NCBI GenBank assembly: GCA_017437065.1
Contig: JAFSBX010000061.1
Span: forward strand, 1-64,000
DNA from: Lachnospiraceae bacterium
GTDB taxonomy: Bacteria > Bacillota > Clostridia > Lachnospirales > Lachnospiraceae
Direction: 5' to 3'
Length of the DNA stretch: 64,000 bases
The first letter of the stretch is position 1. Each line of letters starts with the position of its first letter. A program made the translations under genes and the position numbers. The notes beneath the pieces are model-generated. The model ran no database searches, was not told the DNA's origin, and worked only from the letters and a program-made list of their open reading frames with translations. Shown here in pieces: positions 37,241 to 46,139 of this stretch.

Positions 37241-38455
37241 ATGAAACAATTAAAAAAATTCATGAGTTTAGCTATTGCATGCACCATGACAGCATCCTTG
37301 CTGACAGGATGTGGCAGCTCTGAAAAAGCAAACGATGCTACAACAGACACTACTGCAACCGGCACAACTACTGAAGATGCTTCAACAGCCGGTACTACTT
37401 TTAAAATCGGTGGTATTGGTCCTGTTACCGGTGGTGCAGCCGTATATGGTTTAGCAGTTCAGAACGGTGCACAGATTGCTATCGACGAAATCAATGCAGC
37501 CGGTGGTGTAAATGGTTACCAGTTAGAATTCAAATTTGAAGATGATGAACATGATGCTGAAAAAGCAATCAATGCTTACAACTCATTAAAAGACTGGGAT
37601 ATGCAGATTCTGATGGGTACAGTAACAAGTACACCTTGCCAGGCTGTAGCTGAGAAAACACATGAAGACAACTTATTCCAATTAACACCTTCTGGTTCCG
37701 CACCTACTTGCGTACAGTATGACAATGCTTTCCGTATCTGTTTCTCAGATCCGGCACAGGGATATGCATCTGCACAGTATATCGGTGAACACAAATTAGC
37801 AACAAAAGTAGCAGTTATTTATGACAGCTCTGACGTTTATTCATCAGGTATCTATGAAAACTTCTATGCAGAAGCTGCAAACCAGGGAATTGAAGTAGTA
37901 GCAGCAGAAGCTTTTACAGCTGACAGCAATACAGACTTCTCCGTTCAGCTTCAGAAAGCAAAAGATGCCGGTGCAGAGCTTGTATTCTTACCTATTTACT
38001 ATAAAGAAGCTTCTTTAATCCTTACACAGGCTGCCGGAATGGGATTTGAACCGATGTTCTTCGGCTGTGACGGACTTGACGGACTTCTTTCCGTAGAAAA
38101 CTTTGATACAGCTTTAGCAGAAGACGTTATGCTTCTTACTCCATTTGCAGCTGACGCTACAGATGAATTAACAGTAAGCTTCGTTACCAAATACAAAGAA
38201 CAGTATGGCGAAACTCCTAACCAGTTCGCTGCTGATGCATATGATGCTATTTATGCAATTGCAGCTGCTTTAGAGAAGAGCGGTGCTACACCTGACATGA
38301 ATGCTTCTGATCTCTGTGATATCATGAAAACAGCTATGACTGAAATCACTGTAGACGGTCTTACAAGTTCCGGTATTACATGGAATGCTGCAGGTGAACC
38401 TACAAAAGAGCCTAAAGCTGTAAAAATTGTAAATGGTGTTTACACAGCAATGTAA
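37241..38455 (+). CDS. livK: Branched-chain amino acid ABC transporter, substrate-binding lipoprotein
   Basis: This 404-residue protein has a lipoprotein signal (lipobox LLTGC, Cys near residue 24), a Thr/Asp-rich linker and a two-lobe binding fold of the LivJ/LivK type: IGGIGPVTGGAAVYGLAVQN and EINAAGGVNGYQLE near the start, EDDEHDAEKAINAYN next. It binds leucine, isoleucine, valine or a similar amino acid outside the membrane. The adjacent permease and ATPase genes define the system. AGGAGGA precedes the ATG. Confidence 0.93.
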   Translation: MKQLKKFMSLAIACTMTASLLTGCGSSEKANDATTDTTATGTTTEDASTAGTTFKIGGIGPVTGGAAVYGLAVQNGAQIAIDEINAAGGVNGYQLEFKFEDDEHDAEKAINAYNSLKDWDMQILMGTVTSTPCQAVAEKTHEDNLFQLTPSGSAPTCVQYDNAFRICFSDPAQGYASAQYIGEHKLATKVAVIYDSSDVYSSGIYENFYAEAANQGIEVVAAEAFTADSNTDFSVQLQKAKDAGAELVFLPIYYKEASLILTQAAGMGFEPMFFGCDGLDGLLSVENFDTALAEDVMLLTPFAADATDELTVSFVTKYKEQYGETPNQFAADAYDAIYAIAAALEKSGATPDMNASDLCDIMKTAMTEITVDGLTSSGITWNAAGEPTKEPKAVKIVNGVYTAM

Positions 38456-38490
38456 TTTGACGAAAATGCAATTTTTTTAATGAAACCATG

Positions 38491-38519
38491 GAGGTTGTCA
38501 GTATTGGCAACCTCTTTTT
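38491..38519 (+). terminator. Attenuating terminator between livK and livH
   Basis: GAGGTTGTC (38491-38499) pairs with GGCAACCTC (38506-38514) around AGTATT, then TTTTT. Partial termination here would give more binding protein than permease. Confidence 0.8.
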
Positions 38520-38520
38520 C

Positions 38521-38549
38521 TTGATTAGATTTGCATTGAATGCTATAAT
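38521..38549 (+). promoter_or_regulatory. Second promoter, driving livHMGF
   Basis: TTGATT (38521-38526) and a perfect TATAAT (38544-38549) are 17 bases apart, just past the terminator. The permease and ATPase genes could thus be expressed independently of livK. Confidence 0.65.
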
Positions 38550-38599
38550 AAAAAGAATCGTAACCAAATTCGCAGTAAATGCGAGAATGGAGGAAATTA

Positions 38600-39484
38600 A
38601 TGAGTTTCATATCTTATTTAATTAATGGTATCAGTTTAGGAAGTGTTTACGCAATTATAGCACTTGGCTACACAATGGTTTACGGTATTGCCAAAATGCT
38701 TAACTTTGCACACGGCGATGTTATTATGGTTGGTGCCTTTGCCGTATTTACTATCGTCAGCACAATGGGACTTCCTGTCTGGCTTGGTATTCTGATATCA
38801 ATTTTAGTATGTACCGTTCTTGGTGTGGTTATAGAAAGAGTAGCCTATAAACCACTTAGAAATGCAGCTTCTCCGTTAGCCGTATTAATTACAGCCATAG
38901 GTGTCAGCTACCTTTTACAGAACGTTGCTCTTTTAGTATTTGGTGCAAATGCGAAATCCTTTACATCCGTTGTTCCCTTTGAAGGTCTTAAACTTGCCGG
39001 AGGACAACTTATTATTTCAGGAGAAACCATTGTAACCATACTTGCCTGCATCATTATTATGATAGTACTGACTCTTTTTGTTAATAAAACAAAAGCAGGG
39101 CAGGCTATGCTTGCTGTTTCAGAGGATAAGGGCGCTGCCCAGCTTATGGGAATTAATGTAAACGGAACAATTGCATTAACTTTTGCAATCGGATCAGCAC
39201 TTGCTGCAATTGCCGGTGTACTTCTTTGTTCTGCATACCCGTCCATCAACCCTTATACAGGTTCCATGCCGGGTATTAAAGCCTTTGTTGCGGCAGTATT
39301 CGGTGGTATCGGTTCTATTCCGGGAGCTATGATTGGTGGAATTTTGCTTGGTATTATCGAAATATTCGGTAAAGCATATATTTCTTCACAGATGGCAGAT
39401 GCTATTGTATTTGCTGTACTTATTGTTGTTCTTCTTGTAAAACCAAGTGGTATTTTAGGTAAGAACATTCAGGAAAAAGTATAG
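38600..39484 (+). CDS. livH: Branched-chain amino acid ABC transporter permease LivH
   Basis: This encodes 294 residues from ATG 38600, preceded by GGAGGAA. About eight membrane segments; ALGYTMVYGIAKMLNFAHGDVIM near the N-terminus and AVSEDKGAAQLMGINVNG (the EAA-like loop facing the ATPase) mark the LivH type. An earlier in-frame ATG at 38579 is inferior. It forms the transmembrane channel with LivM. Confidence 0.94.
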   Translation: MSFISYLINGISLGSVYAIIALGYTMVYGIAKMLNFAHGDVIMVGAFAVFTIVSTMGLPVWLGILISILVCTVLGVVIERVAYKPLRNAASPLAVLITAIGVSYLLQNVALLVFGANAKSFTSVVPFEGLKLAGGQLIISGETIVTILACIIIMIVLTLFVNKTKAGQAMLAVSEDKGAAQLMGINVNGTIALTFAIGSALAAIAGVLLCSAYPSINPYTGSMPGIKAFVAAVFGGIGSIPGAMIGGILLGIIEIFGKAYISSQMADAIVFAVLIVVLLVKPSGILGKNIQEKV

Positions 39485-39501
39485 GGAGGAGGATAAACAA
39501 T

Positions 39502-40566
39502 ATGAAATCTTTAAACAAAACAACAAAAAGCAATTTAATTACATATGCATTGGTTATCCTTACTTATATTATAGTACAGATTTTCCTTGCCACAGGAAGT
39601 ATGTCCAGTCTGATGAAAGGACTTCTTGTACCACTTTGTATCTATGTAATTTTAGCAATTTCGTTAAATCTGACCGTAGGTATTTTAGGTGAGCTTAGTC
39701 TTGGACACGCAGGTTTTATGTGTGTTGGTGCCTTCTCAAGTGCATTTTTTTCCAAGCTTACAGCTGATGCACTTCCTTCAGGACTTCGCTTTTTCCTTGC
39801 TCTTTTGATTGGAGCAGCAGTGGCAGCACTTTTTGGTATGCTTGTAGGAATTCCTGTACTTCGTTTAAAAGGAGATTACCTTGCAATCGTTACATTGGCA
39901 TTTGGTGAAATTATTAAAAACTTAGTAAACGTTTTATATGTGGGAATTGATGAAAACGGTATGCATTTTTCTACCAAAGATTCTATTTCTTTAGGATTAC
40001 AGCCGGGTGGCAAAACAATTATTAATGGAGCACAGGGCATTACCGGAACACCTAATGATTCTACTTTTACAATTGGTGTTATATTAATTCTTGTAGCATT
40101 AGTTATTATTTTGAACCTGATTCATTCCAGAGACGGTCGTGCCATTATGGCAATCCGTGATAATCGTATTGCTGCAGAATCTATCGGTATCAATATTACA
40201 AAATATAAATTGATGGCATTTACAATTTCAGCTGCTCTTGCAGGTGTTGCGGGTGTATTATATGCCCACAATTTATCTACTTTGACAGCTCTGCCAAAAA
40301 ACTTCGGTTACAACATGTCTATCATGATACTTGTATTTGTTGTTTTAGGCGGTATTGGAAACATTCGCGGTTCCATGATTGCTGCAGTAGTTTTAACCCT
40401 GCTTCCTGAGCTCTTAAGAGGCTTAAATGATTATCGTATGCTGATTTATGCAATCGTATTAATTGTTATGATGCTCTTTAACTGGAGCCCGAAAGCAATT
40501 GCATTCAAAGAACGCTATTCCTTAAAACAGCTTCTTGCAAAAAAATCCGCAAAGGAGGTTAAATAA
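39502..40566 (+). CDS. livM: Branched-chain amino acid ABC transporter permease LivM
   Basis: This 354-residue permease has about nine membrane segments. LTVGILGELSLGHAGFMCVGA and RAIMAIRDNRIAAESIGINI (coupling loop) match LivM. It pairs with LivH. GGGAGGAGG precedes the ATG. The C-terminal FNWSPKAIAFKERYSL is cytoplasmic. Confidence 0.93.
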   Translation: MKSLNKTTKSNLITYALVILTYIIVQIFLATGSMSSLMKGLLVPLCIYVILAISLNLTVGILGELSLGHAGFMCVGAFSSAFFSKLTADALPSGLRFFLALLIGAAVAALFGMLVGIPVLRLKGDYLAIVTLAFGEIIKNLVNVLYVGIDENGMHFSTKDSISLGLQPGGKTIINGAQGITGTPNDSTFTIGVILILVALVIILNLIHSRDGRAIMAIRDNRIAAESIGINITKYKLMAFTISAALAGVAGVLYAHNLSTLTALPKNFGYNMSIMILVFVVLGGIGNIRGSMIAAVVLTLLPELLRGLNDYRMLIYAIVLIVMMLFNWSPKAIAFKERYSLKQLLAKKSAKEVK

Positions 40567-40570
40567 AATT

Positions 40571-41329
40571 ATGGCATTATTAGATGTAAAAAATTTAAGC
40601 ATTTCCTTTGGCGGTCTTCGTGCAGTAGACAATTTTAATATAAAAATAGAACAGGGACAGCTTTACGGACTGATTGGACCAAACGGTGCCGGTAAAACTA
40701 CTGTTTTTAACCTTTTGACCGGTGTATATAAACCAACCGAAGGAATTATCACTTTGGATGGCACAAATATTACAGGCAAAAAAACAATTGACATTAATAA
40801 AGCAGGCATTGCAAGAACATTCCAAAACATCCGTCTTTTTAAAGATTTAAGTGTATTGGATAACGTAAAAGCAGGTCTTCATAATAATTATCATTATGGA
40901 ACTTTATCCGGAATTCTCAGACTGCCTTCTTATCGCAAAACAGAAAAACTCATGGATGAAAAAGCACTGGAACTTCTGAAAGTATTTGAACTTGATAAAG
41001 AAGCTTCTTTACTTGCTGCAAATCTTCCTTATGGTAAACAACGTAAACTGGAAATTGCGAGGGCACTTGCTACCAATCCAAAACTTTTACTTTTAGATGA
41101 GCCGGCCGCAGGTATGAATCCGAATGAAACCTTGGAATTAATGGAAACCATCCGCTTTGTAAGAGATCATTTCCAAATGACCATTCTTCTGATTGAACAT
41201 GACATGAAGCTGGTTTCAGGTATTTGTGAAGAACTTACTGTACTTAATTTTGGAAAAGTATTAACACAGGGTAAAACCAGTGATGTATTAAATGATCCTC
41301 AGGTTATTACAGCTTATCTTGGTGAATAG
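40571..41329 (+). CDS. livG: Branched-chain amino acid ABC transporter ATP-binding protein LivG
   Basis: This encodes 252 residues from ATG 40571 (MALLDVKNLSISFGGLRAV), with AAGGAGG upstream in the livM end. Walker A GPNGAGKTT (about 37-45), signature-region LPYGKQRKLEIARALA, and Walker B LLLLDEPAAGMNP are complete. The signature is YGKQRK and not LSGGQ, usual for LivG. It drives import with LivF. Confidence 0.95.
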   Translation: MALLDVKNLSISFGGLRAVDNFNIKIEQGQLYGLIGPNGAGKTTVFNLLTGVYKPTEGIITLDGTNITGKKTIDINKAGIARTFQNIRLFKDLSVLDNVKAGLHNNYHYGTLSGILRLPSYRKTEKLMDEKALELLKVFELDKEASLLAANLPYGKQRKLEIARALATNPKLLLLDEPAAGMNPNETLELMETIRFVRDHFQMTILLIEHDMKLVSGICEELTVLNFGKVLTQGKTSDVLNDPQVITAYLGE

Positions 41330-41343
41330 GAGGAACACTTAGC

Positions 41344-42054
41344 ATGGCAATGTTAGAAATAAGAGATTTAGAAGTTTATTACGGAATGATACAGGCTATT
41401 AAGGGCATTTCCTTTGATGTCAACGAAGGAGAGGTTATCGCTCTTATTGGCGCAAATGGTGCCGGAAAAACTACAATTCTTCATACCATTACAGGACTTT
41501 TGGGTGCAAAAAGCGGAAAAGTTAACTTTAATGGTACAGATATTACAAAAGTTCCGGGACACAAAATTGTATCTATGGGAATGGCACATGTACCGGAAGG
41601 CAGAAGAGTATTTTCACAGCTTTCCGTATATCAGAATTTAATGATGGGTGCTTATACCCGTAAGGACAAACAGGAAATCAATGATACTTTAGAGAATATT
41701 TATCATCGTTTTCCTCGTTTACAGGAACGTAAAAATCAGATGGCAGGAACCTTAAGCGGTGGTGAACAACAAATGCTTGCCATGGGACGTGCACTGATGT
41801 CACACCCGAAAATTATTTTAATGGATGAGCCTTCCATGGGACTTTCTCCAATTTTTGTAAATGAAATTTTTGATATTATTAAAGAAGTCAGTAAAGGCGG
41901 CACAACAGTTCTTTTAGTAGAGCAGAACGCCAAAAAAGCTCTTTCTATCGCAGATAGGGGCTATGTTTTAGAAACCGGAAAGATTGTTCTGGAAGGAAAG
42001 GCTGATGACCTCTTACATAACGATTCCATCAAAAAAGCATATCTTGGAGAATAA
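41344..42054 (+). CDS. livF: Branched-chain amino acid ABC transporter ATP-binding protein LivF
   Basis: This 236-residue ATPase has Walker A GANGAGKTT (about 35-43), signature LSGGEQQMLAMGRALM and Walker B IILMDEPSMGLSP. LEVYYGMIQAIKGISFDVNEG is typical of LivF. AGGAGGAAC precedes the ATG. It completes the five-gene importer. Confidence 0.95.
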   Translation: MAMLEIRDLEVYYGMIQAIKGISFDVNEGEVIALIGANGAGKTTILHTITGLLGAKSGKVNFNGTDITKVPGHKIVSMGMAHVPEGRRVFSQLSVYQNLMMGAYTRKDKQEINDTLENIYHRFPRLQERKNQMAGTLSGGEQQMLAMGRALMSHPKIILMDEPSMGLSPIFVNEIFDIIKEVSKGGTTVLLVEQNAKKALSIADRGYVLETGKIVLEGKADDLLHNDSIKKAYLGE

Positions 42055-42083
42055 GATAAATAAAAATTAAGGAGGGAATTGAT

Positions 42084-42701
42084 TTGAATACAGTAATTAC
42101 TATTGCAAGAGAATATGGAAGCGGTGGTCGTACAATTGGTGAAATGCTTGCCAAAGACCTGAATATTCATTACTATGACAAGGAATTAATGAAACTGGCA
42201 AGTGAAGACAGTGGAATTAATGAAGCTCTTTTTGCAAAGGCTGATGAAAAGGTAAAAGCAACTTCTCTTTTTCGTATTGCGAAAAGTGCATACAGTGGTG
42301 AACTGATTCCACCAGAAAGTGATGATTTTGTATCAAATGACAATCTCTTCAACTATCAGGCAAAAATTATACGCCAGCTGGCAGAAGAGGAGTCCTGTGT
42401 CATCATTGGTCGTTGCTCCGACTATGTTTTAAAGGAATATGATAATGTTTTAAGCGTGTTCATTCATGCACCTTTAGACTTCTGTTTAGAGCAGGCAGCC
42501 AAACTTCATAGTATGCCACCTAAAGAATTGGAAAAATTTGTAGAACGTACAAATAAACGCCGTGCAGAATACTATAAATATTATACAGGAAGAAACTGGA
42601 CGGATGCCAAAAATTACGATTTATGTTTAGACAGCAGTAAACTTGGCTTCGAGCGCTGTGTAGAAGAAATTAAAGCTTATATGGATGTACGTTTCCGTTA
42701 A
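42084..42701 (+). CDS. Cytidylate-kinase-like protein (copy 1)
   Basis: This 205-residue P-loop protein starts at TTG 42084 with AAGGAGGG seven bases upstream. TIAREYGSGGRTIGEMLAKD is the kinase-like loop (G-S-G-G), followed by YYDKELM and IIGRCSDYVL near residue 110. It belongs to the cytidylate-kinase-like family, which lacks the canonical GKST loop; the substrate of this group is unsettled. A paralogue lies at 52815. It ends just before lexA with a shared hairpin. Confidence 0.8.
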   Translation: MNTVITIAREYGSGGRTIGEMLAKDLNIHYYDKELMKLASEDSGINEALFAKADEKVKATSLFRIAKSAYSGELIPPESDDFVSNDNLFNYQAKIIRQLAEEESCVIIGRCSDYVLKEYDNVLSVFIHAPLDFCLEQAAKLHSMPPKELEKFVERTNKRRAEYYKYYTGRNWTDAKNYDLCLDSSKLGFERCVEEIKAYMDVRFR

Positions 42702-42764
42702 AAAATATCCGGGAAAATTGATAAGGTTAATACTTTAGCCAATCAAATTTTCTCGGATATTTTA
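42702..42764. terminator. Bidirectional terminator between the kinase-like gene and lexA
   Basis: AAAATATCCGGGAAAATTGAT (split as AAAATATCCGG and GAAAATTGAT, 42702-42722) pairs with ATCAAATTTTC and TCGGATATTTT (42742-42763), with one bulge and one mismatch. T-runs lie on both sides, so it can serve both converging genes. Confidence 0.8.
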
Positions 42765-42768
42765 ATGT

Positions 42769-43386
42769 CTAACGCATAATACGGAATACACCGAATACTT
42801 TTCCTAATATTTTACAATCGTCTACAATAATCGGCTCCATAGTATCATTTTCCGGCTGCAAACGGATATGACCATCTTCTTTATAAAATGTTTTTACTGT
42901 AGCAGAATCATCTACCAATGCAACAACAATATCTCCATTTTGGGCAGTAGAACAAACATTTACAAAAACCTGATCACCACTTTGAATTCCTACATTTATC
43001 ATAGATTCCCCTTTTACATTCAATGCAAAAGATTCCCCTGAAGGTACAAATTCTGCCGGAATAGGAAAGTAGCTTTCGATATTTTCTTCTGCAAGTATCG
43101 GCATACCTGCAGCTACAGTACCAATAATTGGAATGCTGACCATTTCTGTACGAACCATTTGAAAACTATCATCGCATATTTCAATAGCTCTTGGTTTGGT
43201 GGGGTCTCTTCGTATGTAACCGTTCTTTTCTAATGTCTCCAGGTGGGAGTGTACGGAAGAAGTTGATTTCAAATTAACAGCCTCACAAATCTCACGTACG
43301 GCAGGCGGATACCCCTTGCTTAATATTTCTTCTTTAATAAAATCCAGTATTTCCTGTTGTTTCGCAGTAATTTTACCAGCTCCCAT
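42769..43386 (-). CDS. lexA: SOS repressor LexA
   Basis: This encodes 205 residues on the minus strand from ATG 43386 (AAGGAGG upstream). Residues 1-70 form the winged helix ([20 protein letters not shown]). The self-cleavage site is Ala-93/Gly-94 (VAAGMP), and the serine/lysine dyad is Ser-128 (GESMIN) and Lys-165 (ATVKTF). RecA filament contact should trigger cleavage and derepress SOS genes. Its own promoter region carries a LexA-box-like dyad near 43469. Confidence 0.97.
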   Translation of the reverse strand: MGAGKITAKQQEILDFIKEEILSKGYPPAVREICEAVNLKSTSSVHSHLETLEKNGYIRRDPTKPRAIEICDDSFQMVRTEMVSIPIIGTVAAGMPILAEENIESYFPIPAEFVPSGESFALNVKGESMINVGIQSGDQVFVNVCSTAQNGDIVVALVDDSATVKTFYKEDGHIRLQPENDTMEPIIVDDCKILGKVFGVFRIMR

Positions 43387-43468
43387 AAATATATTCCTCC
43401 TTAATATCATTTGATAATAATCAATAAAATATGTTTATTTAAGAATAACACATCTGTCTGCAAAAAGC

Positions 43469-43480
43469 AAACGTATATTC
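43469..43480. promoter_or_regulatory. Putative LexA box at the lexA promoter
   Basis: AAACGTATATTC differs from the Firmicute box GAACRNRYGTTC at two positions. On the minus strand it adjoins and overlaps the -35 element (TTGCTT, then TATTCT after 17 bases), a position suited to autoregulation. Confidence 0.5.
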
Positions 43481-43512
43481 CAAAAATTTGTTCGATTTTT
43501 TCATAAAATCTA

Positions 43513-43541
43513 TTGACAAAAGAATGAATGTTCGATAGAAT
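43513..43541 (+). promoter_or_regulatory. Promoter of the yneA-like gene
   Basis: TTGACA (43513-43518) and TAGAAT (43536-43541) are separated by 17 bases. A one-mismatch LexA box GAATGAATGTTC (43522-43533) sits inside the spacer, where a bound repressor would block RNA polymerase. Confidence 0.75.
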
Positions 43542-43552
43542 TCAACTATAAA

Positions 43553-43564
43553 GAACGCGTGTTC
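43553..43564. promoter_or_regulatory. LexA (SOS) box, exact match
   Basis: GAACGCGTGTTC matches the Gram-positive consensus GAACRNRYGTTC at every position. It lies 12 bp downstream of the -10 box. With the imperfect box at 43522 it gives two sites about 31 bp apart (centre to centre). Confidence 0.85.
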
Positions 43565-43614
43565 ACAACATTTGTTCGTTTTTTGAATATATTTATAAGA
43601 TTGGAGAATATATT

Positions 43615-43971
43615 ATGAGCGAAAGAAGAATAAGAAATAATAAAATTAGAAGACAACGTGAATTAAGAAGACATTTACTTATTTCCATTTTTACATTATG
43701 TATGACCGTTACACTGGCTCTCGGAATCTTTTCCATTCAAACCAGTGCTAAAGATTCTTCCGAAGCAATTGAAATAAAATATTATACAAGCATTACAGTA
43801 TCTGATGGTGATACTCTTTGGTCACTTGCTTCTGAATACAAGGGAAACCATTATAAGTCTTCCACTGCTTATATCGAAGAAGTGATGAATATAAATGCTT
43901 TAACAAATGAAACAATTTATACGGGACAACACCTTATTATACCTTATTATTCTGCTGAATTCAGAAATTAA
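43615..43971 (+). CDS. yneA: YneA-like cell division suppressor with LysM domain
   Basis: This 118-residue protein has a basic N-terminus (1-19), one membrane helix (about 20-40) and a C-terminal LysM wall-binding domain (about 58-110, VSDGDTLWSLASEYKGN and YTGQHLIIP). Size, topology, divergence from lexA and the SOS boxes match B. subtilis YneA, which delays division during SOS. Action on the divisome is inferred. A large hairpin follows at 44035. Confidence 0.85.
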   Translation: MSERRIRNNKIRRQRELRRHLLISIFTLCMTVTLALGIFSIQTSAKDSSEAIEIKYYTSITVSDGDTLWSLASEYKGNHYKSSTAYIEEVMNINALTNETIYTGQHLIIPYYSAEFRN

Positions 43972-44034
43972 TCTCAGCCCACAATAATAGGTCTTAATTA
44001 AGGTTTAGTCATATAAATTCCAACTTTTAACTCC

Positions 44035-44090
44035 GGAAAAGGCAGTGAAGATATCCTATCAATCGCTGCCTTTTCCAAAAAAATTTTTAT
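44035..44090. terminator. Terminator downstream of the yneA-like gene
   Basis: GGAAAAGGCAG (44035-44045) pairs with CTGCCTTTTCC (44066-44076), 11 bp, with a 20-base loop whose ends (TGA/TCG) can extend the stem. An A-run and then TTTTT follow. It lies between convergent genes and may serve both. Confidence 0.7.
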
Positions 44091-44130
44091 TATATTCCCT
44101 ATTTATCATTATTAAAACATTATGTGAAAG

Positions 44131-45192
44131 TTAATTATTACTTTTATTTTCTCTTAACCTCACAACTCTTGCTGCTTTACGACGTCTTTCATCCTCAATT
44201 GCAGCATAATGTTTACGAGTAGTATTAACATCCTTATGTCCTAATACATCCGCAACCAAATAGATATCTCCAGTTTCCTGATAAAGAGTAGTACCATAAG
44301 TACTCCTTAATTTGTGGGGTGTGATTTTTTTTAACGTTGTAACATTAGATGCATATTTTTTAACGAGATTTTCTACTGCACGCACAGAAATACGCCTGTT
44401 CTGCATGGAAAGGAAGAGTGCATTTTCATTTCCTAACTGTGGTATAACATGCTTTCTTTTTTCTAAATATTGCTTTAAAGCTTCCTCAACTTCATCACCA
44501 AAATAAAGCACCGTTTCATAACCACCCTTTCTACGGATTTTCATACCATTTGTCTCAAAATTTAAATCCGTAATATCCAAACCGACACATTCTGAAACAC
44601 GGATACCGGTGCCAAGCAGGAGAGTAAGAAGAGCAATATCACGAACCTTTGTTTTTTCATGGTATTTTGCCTGGGATTTCGTCAGTTTCTCTCCATCCTC
44701 CACCATATCCAATAATGTTGCTACTTCATTAGGTTCCAGACGAATAATTTCTTTTTGATGCTGTTTAGGCAACGGGACAAGTACAGCGGGATTTTTTTCA
44801 ATTAACTCATTTGAATAATAGTAATTGTAGAAACTCCTTAAAGATGCCAGTTTCCTTGATTTTCCCCGTTCCTTATTACTTATTTCCCTACCTTCTTTTT
44901 CATATAGACTTACATGCTCCACATATTCTTCAATATCTTCTCTGGATATTCTGTCCAAAACAGATAGTGGGAAATCTGTTATATCCATTTTAGAGCATAC
45001 ACTGTTATTTTCATGTAAGAACTCAAAAAAGATACGTAAATCATAAGCATATGCAAGTCTGGTTCTACTGGATGTAGTTTCCTCAATACCTCTAAAAAAT
45101 GCCTTGCAAAATCCGGGAAGCTCCTTAACAATTTCCCTCATTTTCAATATATTTTTTTTATCCTGTTCATCGTGATAGTTATGATTTTCCAA
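44131..45192 (-). CDS. Tyrosine recombinase (XerS/XerC-like)
   Basis: This 353-residue integrase has the core-binding domain in residues 1-145 and the catalytic domain in 155-340. The catalytic set is Arg-198 (TGIRVSE), a Lys near 222, His-293 and Arg-296 (PHKLRSTYG), His-319 (LGHKDV) and Tyr-329 (KHYA). Length and the long N-terminal region suit XerS, the single-recombinase type acting at dif-SL. A phage-type integrase is less likely, as no phage genes are near. It overlaps the TtcA-like gene by 14 bp. Confidence 0.85.
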   Translation of the reverse strand: MENHNYHDEQDKKNILKMREIVKELPGFCKAFFRGIEETTSSRTRLAYAYDLRIFFEFLHENNSVCSKMDITDFPLSVLDRISREDIEEYVEHVSLYEKEGREISNKERGKSRKLASLRSFYNYYYSNELIEKNPAVLVPLPKQHQKEIIRLEPNEVATLLDMVEDGEKLTKSQAKYHEKTKVRDIALLTLLLGTGIRVSECVGLDITDLNFETNGMKIRRKGGYETVLYFGDEVEEALKQYLEKRKHVIPQLGNENALFLSMQNRRISVRAVENLVKKYASNVTTLKKITPHKLRSTYGTTLYQETGDIYLVADVLGHKDVNTTRKHYAAIEDERRRKAARVVRLRENKSNN

Positions 45193-45910
45193 TAATATCA
45201 GTCCATCCTTTTAAATTTCCGGTTTGAATAGCAGTAAACATACGCATCTTAACCCCCGGATTTTCGTGATTTAATGTCTTTAATAAATTGTGTACATATT
45301 CCCTTTTTGTATTTCCGTCAGCAGGGCAGGGACTTTTCACAACCGGCACATTATTTTTATTAACAAAGCCAATTACGTCTGCTTCATCCATATACATTAA
45401 TGGTCTTATTACTGTCAATTCCGTTCTGTCCAAATAAGTTACCGGAGAAAATGTATGAAAGCGACCCTCAAATATAAGCGACAACAACATTGTTTCTACA
45501 ACATCATCCTTATGATGCGCATATGCCACCTTATTGCATCCTACCGCCTTTATCGCGTCATTTAAAGCTCCTTTTCGCATTTTTGCACATAACGAACACG
45601 GATTTGATTCTTTACGTTGCTCAAATATAATATCTGCAATATCTGTTTTTACAATAGTATACTCCACGCCCAGTTCCTGACAAAGCTGTTCTATTTTCGT
45701 CAAATTAAGGTTTTTGAACCCTAAGTCTACTGTAACTGCATGAATGTCAAATTTGTTCGGATAAAAGCGTTTTAGCCCATTTAAAGCATACAAGAGAGTA
45801 AGACTGTCTTTTCCCCCTGAAATACCTACTGCGATTTTATCACCATCTTCAATCATATGATAATCATCAACGGCACGTCGAACATAACTCATAACCTGCT
45901 GTAATTTCAT
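45179..45910 (-). CDS. ttcA: TtcA-family tRNA 2-thiocytidine biosynthesis protein
   Basis: This 243-residue adenylating enzyme has a PP-loop SGGKDS (31-36), a CxxC (Cys-105, Cys-108 in NPCSLC) and a later Cys-195 (SPCPADG), which together can hold an iron-sulfur cluster. It is shorter than E. coli TtcA (311 residues) but matches the Firmicute type. Modification of tRNA C32 is likely; other thiolated bases are possible. Confidence 0.85.
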   Translation of the reverse strand: MKLQQVMSYVRRAVDDYHMIEDGDKIAVGISGGKDSLTLLYALNGLKRFYPNKFDIHAVTVDLGFKNLNLTKIEQLCQELGVEYTIVKTDIADIIFEQRKESNPCSLCAKMRKGALNDAIKAVGCNKVAYAHHKDDVVETMLLSLIFEGRFHTFSPVTYLDRTELTVIRPLMYMDEADVIGFVNKNNVPVVKSPCPADGNTKREYVHNLLKTLNHENPGVKMRMFTAIQTGNLKGWTDIIGKS

Positions 45911-46139
45911 AAAAATATCTGCCTTTCTGCCATTACCAGCAATAAATAATCTGCGTATTTTTCTTTTTCATTTTAGCCTTGAATCATAAATAAAGCAACA
46001 CAAAGCCGAAAAAAAATGTTATACTGTATAAAAATGGTATTTAATAGTGATACTTATTCACAAAACACTATTTGTTTTATTCTACACTTACTTAGGGAAG
46101 GAGCTAACAGTAACTATTGTTATTGTACAACAGACAACT

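Noticed and set aside
44131-45192. Integrase as evidence of a prophage or integrative element
   Set aside because: No phage structural, excision or mobilisation genes lie nearby, and no attachment repeats were found around it; a chromosomal XerS-like role is more likely.
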